Source of the DNA: an uncultured Pirellulaceae bacterium
GTDB taxonomy: Bacteria > Planctomycetota > Planctomycetia > Pirellulales > Pirellulaceae
Direction of reading: 5' to 3'
Length of the DNA stretch: 32,112 bases
Assembly: GCA_938082855.1 (NCBI GenBank)
Contig: CALKCC010000342.1
Location: forward strand, 1-32,112
Every line of letters begins with the position of its first letter. The first letter of the stretch is position 1. Made by a program: the position numbers and the translations under genes. The notes under the pieces were generated by a model, which had not been told where the DNA came from, did no database searches, and worked only from the letters and a program-made list of their open reading frames with translations. Of this stretch, positions 19,810 through 26,609 are shown piece after piece.

Positions 19810-20712
19810 CTAATGCCATACTATTTTGCTGGCATCAAAAACCGGGCCTTCAACACAAGTTCGCTTGTAATCCCAGGAGCCGTCATCCTGCAAGACTTTA
19901 GTAACGCACGTAAAGCAAATACCAATACCGCAGGCCATGGGCGTTTCGAGTGAAACCTGACACGCCACTTCCCAGGATTTACTTACAGCCGCGACAGCTT
20001 CCATCATCGGCTCAGGACCACAACAAACTACTCGTACGCCTTCATTGGAACCATGAGCCTGTTTGTCGTCCTCTAATACCTGTTTCAGTACATCGGTTAC
20101 TAGTCCATGATGCCCAAGACTTCCATCATCGGTACACAGTCGCACATCGAGCCCCTGTACCGCTTCAAACGTCTCGACACCTGCCAGCAGCTCCTTGTTT
20201 CGAGCTCCATAACAGAGCGTTACCTTGTCGGCCTGGGGACAATCCCGTCCATAATTGGCCAAGCCAAGATACTCTTTAGCCAGAGTAACAAACGGAGTTT
20301 GACCAATGCCTCCCGCGACCATAATTAGATGTCGAGTTGGCTGCGGTAGAAAACCATTTCCCAACGGCCCCCAGACGTCCAGTGATTGCCCTGCCTTCAC
20401 ATCAACTAATCGAGTGGTGAGATTTCCTTTGACAAGATAAACCGCGTCCAAGTCGGTTGGGACACCATGTTCGTCCGGAGTGATTTCAAAAACAGCCAGT
20501 GGGCGGCCAATCAGAGGATCATCACGATCTGTGATTTTGAGCATGATAAACTGCCCTGGCTTACACATTGAGGCCATTTCGGGACATCGAAATCGTACTC
20601 GCCAGGTGCCTTGGGCGACCTGAACATTTTCAATGACTTCTGCACAGTGGTGTACTGAAGAGTCTGCATAATAATCAGCATGCAGAGGATTATCACAATG
20701 ATCGGTCGACAT
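19810..20712 (-). CDS. pyrK: Dihydroorotate dehydrogenase electron transfer subunit-like FAD/[2Fe-2S] reductase
   Basis: KPGQFIMLKI, DPLIGRPLAVFEI, GGIGQTPFVTLAKEY, CCGPEPMMEAV, CGIGICFTCVTK...RTCVEGPVFDASKIVW. Confidence 0.88.
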   Translation of the reverse strand: MSTDHCDNPLHADYYADSSVHHCAEVIENVQVAQGTWRVRFRCPEMASMCKPGQFIMLKITDRDDPLIGRPLAVFEITPDEHGVPTDLDAVYLVKGNLTTRLVDVKAGQSLDVWGPLGNGFLPQPTRHLIMVAGGIGQTPFVTLAKEYLGLANYGRDCPQADKVTLCYGARNKELLAGVETFEAVQGLDVRLCTDDGSLGHHGLVTDVLKQVLEDDKQAHGSNEGVRVVCCGPEPMMEAVAAVSKSWEVACQVSLETPMACGIGICFTCVTKVLQDDGSWDYKRTCVEGPVFDASKIVWH

Positions 20713-21758
20713 TAGCGACGTTTCCTTACGTTGCGTTTTTTGGCTGGCTTGCGTTTAGCCGAGCCACCTTTCGTGGACGATTTGCTCTTACTTCCCCGAG
20801 CAGCCCCTCGTGACGACTTTCGTGTCGAGCCAGGGGACTTCCCGCGTGCATCGCCGGACTTCGCTCCGCGTCGACGCGGAGTCTTTTTTACGCCTTTTCG
20901 CGTTGTTTTTCCAGTAGAGGTCTTCTTTTTTACCGACTTACGACGCGTTCCCGGTTTCGTCTTTTCGGCGGTGAGACGCTTCAAGGCTTTAACTTCGGCA
21001 ATGGTTAATTCCCGATACGCGCCTTCAGGTAGCTCACCTAACCGGACCGGGCCGATGGCAATCCGCTTCAATTGAAGTACCTTATGGCCTACGCGGGCCA
21101 ACACACGGCGAATTTCCCGATTCTTTCCTTCGGCTAGGATCATTTCGAGTTCGGTGGTCTGTTTGTGACGCTTCTTAACTCGTATCGACTCTACATTTGC
21201 CTTCCCGTCTGATAGATAGACTCCCTGACGAATTTCGGCAAGCTGCTCTCGCTGAATATTACCTGCGACTCGAACCGTATAGATTTTGCTGACCTGATAG
21301 CTCGGGTGAGCGATCTTGTTAGCCAATTCCCCATCGTTCGTCACGATGATTAGTCCCTGACTACTCCGGTCTAATCGTCCAATGGTGAATAGATGATTCG
21401 CGTCTCCGATCAGATCGACCACTCGTACTCGTCCGTCCGGATCGCTATTGGTCGAAAGGACTCCTGGCGGCTTATTCAGGACATAGTATCGTAAAGTGGG
21501 ACGCTCAATAACATCTCCATCCACTCGGACTTCCTGATTCTCCGGATCCACTTTGGTCCCCAATTGGGTTACCACTTGTCGATCAATCTGAACTCGGCCC
21601 GCCGTGATTAGTTCTTCACAATGTCGACGGCTGCCATAGCCGGCTGCTGCCAGAACTTTCTGTAACCGCACGGAGTCTCCGTCAGCTGCACGTTTGGATG
21701 TCCGTGCCGGCCTTTGATCGAACCCGCGAGTTCGCTTTCGAGAAGATTCTCTGTTCAT
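20712..21758 (-). CDS. RluB/RsuA-family pseudouridine synthase with long Lys/Arg-rich C-terminal tail
   Basis: S4-like VRLQKVLAAAGYGSRRHCEELITAGRV; catalytic GRLDRSSQGLIIVTNDGELANKIAHPS; EGKNREIRRVLARVGHKVLQLKRIAIGP. Stop overlaps the pyrK start (TAATG). Confidence 0.92.
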   Translation of the reverse strand: MNRESSRKRTRGFDQRPARTSKRAADGDSVRLQKVLAAAGYGSRRHCEELITAGRVQIDRQVVTQLGTKVDPENQEVRVDGDVIERPTLRYYVLNKPPGVLSTNSDPDGRVRVVDLIGDANHLFTIGRLDRSSQGLIIVTNDGELANKIAHPSYQVSKIYTVRVAGNIQREQLAEIRQGVYLSDGKANVESIRVKKRHKQTTELEMILAEGKNREIRRVLARVGHKVLQLKRIAIGPVRLGELPEGAYRELTIAEVKALKRLTAEKTKPGTRRKSVKKKTSTGKTTRKGVKKTPRRRGAKSGDARGKSPGSTRKSSRGAARGSKSKSSTKGGSAKRKPAKKRNVRKRR

Positions 21759-21900
21759 GACGATTGATTTCTAATTCAGAAGACGAGCGAGTAAACTCGC
21801 GAGGTAAGCAACCCAAAGGGTCATAAATTCACTCCGCGGTGCATTCTCTAGCACTTCACGGCGTGGTTGGGATCAGTTTTTGAAACCAGAGGATCCACGG

Positions 21901-23379
21901 TTAAACCGGGTCATAACTTTCAGCATATGGGTTTTTGTTACGTGGCATGAATTTACATAACAGGATGCCCAGGAAGTAGAGGACCGTTAGCGGGCCACCT
22001 AGCAAGAGCATACTTAATGGGTCTGCCGGCGTAAGGAACATAGCGATAATGAAAATCACCAGAATCGCCACTCGCCATTTGGCAAGATAAGCCGCTGTGG
22101 TAAACATGCCGATGCGTTGTAGCATTAACATCACCAAGGGTAACTGGAAGGCAACTCCGAATCCGATCGGCAGGAACATAACAAATCCCAGCCATTCGCT
22201 AATACGCGGATCCGGGTCAATGGCCATCATACGGTTGTAACTGAACAGGAAGTCCAGAACCGGTTCCATCACGATGAAGAACGCCATGGCGGCACCTCCA
22301 AAGAACAGTGCCAGACAAAACGGCAGGTAGATGTAGACGTATTTTCGCTCATGAGGATAAAGGCCTGCGGCAACGAACGCCCATAACTGGAAAAAGATCC
22401 AGGGACTTCCAATGACAAAGCCAGCGATGAAGGCTGCTTTTAACCAGATCATAAATCCTTCATGTGCGTTAAGCGTCTGGACTCGAATGTCCTTTTTCTC
22501 CCAGACAGGCAAGGTGATCGTGGCTGGACGTGCCGAGCGGAGATAGTCCGGGAAGGCGTTGGAGAGAGCAAACTTGTTAATACGACGAGTCATGTCCGCG
22601 GTCGACAACCCATCCTTGGGGTCATTGATTCTGGCGGTCAGATTGTTGAAGACCTCATCGATGTCCACCTGGTTTTCATCGGTAGTTGTATCAAACTGTG
22701 CCCACCAGGTGTCCGGTCCCTCAATGGTGGACTCCACAAGACTTCGAATCGAAGCATTGTCGTAGACACTCGCATCATTGGCCCAAGCGTTCAGCAATTC
22801 GACTGCATCGCTTAAGTCTTCGTCGTATGGATTCTCAATCGAATTTACGACTCGACTAAATTGTTCAAGCTGAGTGTCATCAAGCAGGCCTACCAGAAAG
22901 GTAGCCCACGGCTCCTCTTCATCCAGCGAAGATTGAATGTGCTGAAAGAACTTCCGATGCTCCGAACCACTGTCGGATTCGAGATAAAAGTCATCTGCGA
23001 CAAAGGAGTATGGAGAGTAATTTAAGGCCCCCAGTTGATTCGGAACCGCTGCTTTTAGTCGCAGGATGAGCTGGTCTAACTCGACTTCGATATCGTTGGA
23101 GACGTAATTCTCATCGGTAATCAGACCCGCCTGCTCGGCCTTGGCTAGCTCATCATTTTGAATCTTGTCCAGAGCCTGCATTTGATAATAGCCACGCAGT
23201 GACTTCTTGAGTGGCACTTGAATCTGCTGGATGACATCATCTGCCAAAAAGAGTCCAAATCCAACACCGACGACCAGACCAATCGCTGCGCGAAACAAAC
23301 ATTGACGCAATTCTTCCAGATGTTCACCAAAGGTCATGGTGGAATCTGCAAATAGATCTTCTTTGGGGTTCTTAGCCAT
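21901..23379 (-). CDS. tatC: Sec-independent translocase TatC with large P1-loop insertion
   Basis: MTFGEHLEELRQCLFRAAIG (TM1 region); after the insert, SPWIFFQLWAFVAAGLYPHERKYV, GFGVAFQLPLVMLMLQRIG, MFLTPADPLSMLLL. Confidence 0.92.
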   Translation of the reverse strand: MAKNPKEDLFADSTMTFGEHLEELRQCLFRAAIGLVVGVGFGLFLADDVIQQIQVPLKKSLRGYYQMQALDKIQNDELAKAEQAGLITDENYVSNDIEVELDQLILRLKAAVPNQLGALNYSPYSFVADDFYLESDSGSEHRKFFQHIQSSLDEEEPWATFLVGLLDDTQLEQFSRVVNSIENPYDEDLSDAVELLNAWANDASVYDNASIRSLVESTIEGPDTWWAQFDTTTDENQVDIDEVFNNLTARINDPKDGLSTADMTRRINKFALSNAFPDYLRSARPATITLPVWEKKDIRVQTLNAHEGFMIWLKAAFIAGFVIGSPWIFFQLWAFVAAGLYPHERKYVYIYLPFCLALFFGGAAMAFFIVMEPVLDFLFSYNRMMAIDPDPRISEWLGFVMFLPIGFGVAFQLPLVMLMLQRIGMFTTAAYLAKWRVAILVIFIIAMFLTPADPLSMLLLGGPLTVLYFLGILLCKFMPRNKNPYAESYDPV

Positions 23380-23785
23380 AACTAAAAAATAATTGATTCC
23401 AAAAAATGGAAAGAGTTAAGCCATCACAGGCATAACGCGGGATTAAAAAACAGACGGCCAGATCAGAACTTCACAGTTGTGAAAAGGCCCCAAATAAATA
23501 CGGAAGGAAGCTGCCGAATCAGCGGAAACGAATACGCTTTAGGTACTCGCGAGGTCTCCGTTTAATCCTAGCATGGGGCCACTGGATTACCAAGAAGCCA
23601 AACGGGGATATGTGACCAGATTCAAGGTGGTTTAACAAGTAAAACGACGAGAGTAATACACCACCAGAAGGAAGTCCCGGATTCAGACAATGGTATATCT
23701 TCAGGACGGGTTGAGCACTATAATCCGCCGTGCCTTTATCCGGTACACGGTTTTTAACCGACGATTTAGACCAAACCGAATTCTT

Positions 23786-24046
23786 ATGACACGCTCCTTA
23801 CAACTATCCTCTGTGCTGTTACTGCTAAGCTTCCTTGGTGGTTGTCAGCATGTTCAGGAGCAAGTATCCAAGCCACGTGGTGAAATTCGACAGCAACAAT
23901 ATCGAGCAGCTCTGTTTGATCCGTACTCTATTCCGGAAGTAGGAACCGATCTTGGTGGCATGCGACCGCCTGAATTTGATCGTCCCTTGCCAGAACCGGT
24001 GCGAGATAAATACCTCGGCCAAATGGTAAGAAAGAGCCAGCAATAA
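23786..24046 (+). CDS. Small putative lipoprotein
   Basis: MTRSLQLSSVLLLLSFLGGC: signal peptide with LGGC lipobox. Internal ATG at 23786 preferred over the 23690 start. Confidence 0.6.
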   Translation: MTRSLQLSSVLLLLSFLGGCQHVQEQVSKPRGEIRQQQYRAALFDPYSIPEVGTDLGGMRPPEFDRPLPEPVRDKYLGQMVRKSQQ

Positions 24047-24074
24047 GAGGTTGTGAATCAGGGACCGGGCCGAG

Positions 24075-24422
24075 TTAAATAGCGTCGGGCCCACGTTCAC
24101 CAGTACGGATACGTACGCAGTCGTCCATTGGAAGCACGAAGATCTTACCGTCACCGATCGCTCCAGTTTCACCCGATCGCCCCGCTGTCAGCACGGCCTG
24201 AATCGTCGGCTCTACAAATTCATCGTTGACTGCAATTTGAAGTTGCGTTTTACGCAGGAGATTGACCGATAACTCGCGGCCACGATACATCTCAGTCTGG
24301 CCTTTCTGTCGCCCAAATCCCTGGCAGTCCATGACTGTCAGACGCGACACTTCGACGTCCGTCAGTGCGGCTTTGACGTCTTCTAGGCGGCTCGGCTGAA
24401 TAATCGCGATAATTAGCTTCAT
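24075..24422 (-). CDS. glnK: P-II family nitrogen regulatory protein (GlnB/GlnK-like)
   Basis: MKLIIAIIQPSRLEDVKAAL, T-loop GFGRQKGQTEMYRGREL, C-terminal signature TGAIGDGKIFVLPMDDCVRIRTGERG. Confidence 0.94.
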   Translation of the reverse strand: MKLIIAIIQPSRLEDVKAALTDVEVSRLTVMDCQGFGRQKGQTEMYRGRELSVNLLRKTQLQIAVNDEFVEPTIQAVLTAGRSGETGAIGDGKIFVLPMDDCVRIRTGERGPDAI

Positions 24423-24483
24423 TGCGTGTGACTCGGCAGTGAGTAAGGCTCGGTTTCCACCCATTGTACAAGGCAGAGGATAA

Positions 24484-24526
24484 GAAAAAAAGGAGACCGG
24501 TTTCGGGTTAGGAAACCGGTCTCCTT
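24484..24526 (-). terminator. Strong intrinsic terminator between amtB and glnK
   Basis: Perfect 15-bp inverted repeat AAGGAGACCGGTTTC / GAAACCGGTCTCCTT, 7-nt loop, then TTTTTT on the minus strand. Confidence 0.92.
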
Positions 24527-24548
24527 GGATTTTGAAGCATAAGAGTGG

Positions 24549-24601
24549 TACCCCGATTCTGGATAAGCAAGGCGGTTACTTATCCAGAACCATATGGGGT
24601 A
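24549..24601 (-). ncRNA. Long hairpin in amtB-glnK intergenic region
   Basis: TACCCC..TTCTGGATAAG - 11-nt loop - CTTATCCAGAA..GGGGTA: 11+6 bp with an asymmetric internal loop. Confidence 0.55.
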
Positions 24602-24627
24602 TCCTCCCGGATCGAGAACAATCCGTA

Positions 24628-24720
24628 ACCTGTTAGAACTCGAGGTGAGCCAATTGTTGTCCCTGCTGGCGGTTAAACACTAACTACTTGTGTTTCGAAT
24701 CACCCCAGGTCCTAACAGGT
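24628..24720 (-). ncRNA. Putative three-way-junction RNA just downstream of amtB
   Basis: Closing stem ACCTGTTAG/CTAACAGGT (9 bp, perfect) extended by GACCTGGGGTGA vs TCACCTCGAGTT (11 of 12 pairable, with G-U); internal hairpins AAACAC-GTGTTT and GCCA-TGGC. Confidence 0.5.
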
Positions 24721-24731
24721 CATGCTTCGGT

Positions 24732-26210
24732 TTAGGACAGTGAATCGCCATAAGCACGCATTCCGTGCTCTGACAAGTCGAGTCCCATTTCTTCTTCTTC
24801 GCGTGACACGCGTAGCATGCCAGCAGCTTTCAATGCATAGAACAGAGCAAACATTGTTACAAATGCCCATGCACAGATGATGACAGTGGAGTACAGCTGA
24901 ACCCAGATGTACTCACCACGAGCAAGGTCACTTCCGGTCCCGAAAAGACCAGTAGCAAGACCACCCCAGATTCCGCAAAGACCGTGAACAGGCCATGCAC
25001 CAACGGGGTCATCAATCTTCAGTTTGTCCAGGAGAACAATACCGACGACGACCAAAACTCCACCAATAGCACCGATGACTAATGCGTTCGTAGTTGATAC
25101 TTGATCACAATTCGCCGTGATAGAGACCAAACCAGCAAGTACACCGTTAAGAGCCATGGTGACATCAGGTTTTCCGAACATAGCCCAGGCAACAATCATG
25201 GCAACAACTGCCCCTGCACCTGCAGCTAATGTAGTAGTTAACGCGATGTAGGTTGTTGCTTCAGAATTTGCAACACCACCGTAAGTCAGTTGACTTCCGG
25301 GGTTAAATCCGTACCATCCAACCCACAATAGGAATACACCAATGGCAGCGTAAGTAATATTGTGACCAGGAAGCGGAGTCGACTTACCGTCTTCACTAAA
25401 GCGTCCAAGCCTTGGCCCAAGAACAATGGCACCGGCTAAGCCAGCAAAACCACCAACAGCATGAACAACTACCGAACCAGCAAAGTCCTGGAATCCAGCA
25501 GCATCAAGAAATCCTCCACCCCATTTCCAAGCACCACTGATTGGGTAAACCAATCCAGTTAGTACAGCACTAAATGTAAGGTAAGCACCAAATTTCATAC
25601 GACCGGCAACTGCACCAGATACGATCGTTGCGGCAGTCGCAGCAAAGGCAACTTGGAACAGAAAATCAACCGAATTGCTGAATCCATAAGCCAGATCCGC
25701 AGAATCTGCTGCGACACCGGGCCCTGCATAGGCAAAATAACCATTGAAATCGCCTGGGTACATAATTCCCCAACCGATGAAATAGTACAGGAGAACACCG
25801 ACCGAAAGGTCCATGACATTCTTAAACAGAATATTAACTGTGTTCTTTTTGGCGTTCAGGCCAACTTCAAGCAAAGCAAACCCAGGCTGCATCAATATCA
25901 CCAACACAGCACAGATCATCATGAACAGAGTGTTGGTTACATAGTCGGCTTCGCCTTTAGTGTAATAAGGCAGATTATCGGCCTCTGTTTCAGATGCGCC
26001 AGCTTCCATTTCTTCCGTGTTTTCAAGTGCAGCTTCTTCTTCAGCTGTCACTTCTACATCTTCTGAAGCTGCTTCTTCCACAACTTCAGCTGCAGGCTCC
26101 TCGTCCTGAAAAGCCTGAGCAGTTGGCACAAACGTACTTGTGCCGATCATCAATGCCAGCATACACATCATTTTGCGTAGCCAACTTTGATCTATACTCA
26201 AAGATAACAT
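24732..26210 (-). CDS. amtB: Ammonium transporter with signal peptide and acidic N-terminal extension
   Basis: MMICAVLVILMQPGFALLEVGLNAKKNTVNILFKNVMDL, VVVHAVGGFAGLAGAIVLGPR, GAWPVHGLCGIWGGLATGLFG. Confidence 0.95.
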   Translation of the reverse strand: MLSLSIDQSWLRKMMCMLALMIGTSTFVPTAQAFQDEEPAAEVVEEAASEDVEVTAEEEAALENTEEMEAGASETEADNLPYYTKGEADYVTNTLFMMICAVLVILMQPGFALLEVGLNAKKNTVNILFKNVMDLSVGVLLYYFIGWGIMYPGDFNGYFAYAGPGVAADSADLAYGFSNSVDFLFQVAFAATAATIVSGAVAGRMKFGAYLTFSAVLTGLVYPISGAWKWGGGFLDAAGFQDFAGSVVVHAVGGFAGLAGAIVLGPRLGRFSEDGKSTPLPGHNITYAAIGVFLLWVGWYGFNPGSQLTYGGVANSEATTYIALTTTLAAGAGAVVAMIVAWAMFGKPDVTMALNGVLAGLVSITANCDQVSTTNALVIGAIGGVLVVVGIVLLDKLKIDDPVGAWPVHGLCGIWGGLATGLFGTGSDLARGEYIWVQLYSTVIICAWAFVTMFALFYALKAAGMLRVSREEEEMGLDLSEHGMRAYGDSLS

Positions 26211-26284
26211 CGTTTATAACTCCCGATTCCAGTGGATCTCGCCAACACAACCTTCATCGCCAGTGTTGGCATTTATTAGTTTTC

Positions 26285-26364
26285 GAGCAGGTGTTCAGGT
26301 ACTTGGCTCCGTCAAGCCGCCTTCCGTGGATACCTGGTTCCCAACCTGCTCAAAAAAAGAGCAG
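26285..26364 (-). promoter_or_regulatory. Structured amtB 5' leader with alternative stems
   Basis: GAGCAGGT (26285-26292) pairs ACCTGCTC (26344-26351); CTGCTC (26346-26351) can instead pair GAGCAG (26359-26364) across A7. Nested CAGGTA/TACCTG. Confidence 0.55.
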
Positions 26365-26386
26365 ATAGTACTCCGCGAGAGTAATA

Positions 26387-26402
26387 TGCAATGGCCGTGC
26401 CA
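26387..26402 (-). promoter_or_regulatory. Sigma-54 (RpoN) -24/-12 promoter of amtB
   Basis: Minus strand reads TGGCACG-GCCA-TTGCA, an exact match to the TGGCACG-N4-TTGCW core, about 180 bp upstream of the amtB ATG. Confidence 0.88.
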
Positions 26403-26609
26403 TTTGACGTTTTAAAACAGGAAACTCGCTGCGACCGACGGGAAACCTTTCAGAAAAACTCTTAATACGCAGTAAACCAGTTGTTTTTAAAACTGCGTTT
26501 TTTTCAGGACTACTCTTCCCGCAAAATCTGCCTGTCTAAGATGCAGGCAACTTGCACACTTTTATTGCATGCAGATTAGAGCCCTAAGTGGATACGAAAG
26601 AGGCTCGTA

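Noticed and set aside
20731-21075. 114-aa plus-strand ORF
   Set aside because: Antisense to the Lys/Arg-rich tail of the pseudouridine synthase; composition is a by-product of the opposite strand.
25653-26066. 137-aa plus-strand ORF
   Set aside because: Antisense to amtB with no recognisable protein features; shadow ORF.
26468-26504. Plus-strand ACGCAGT...ACTGCGT followed by TTTTTTT, resembling a terminator
   Set aside because: No plus-strand gene upstream; the stem is interrupted by a long A/T-rich loop. Possibly part of the amtB upstream regulatory region but not supportable as a terminator.
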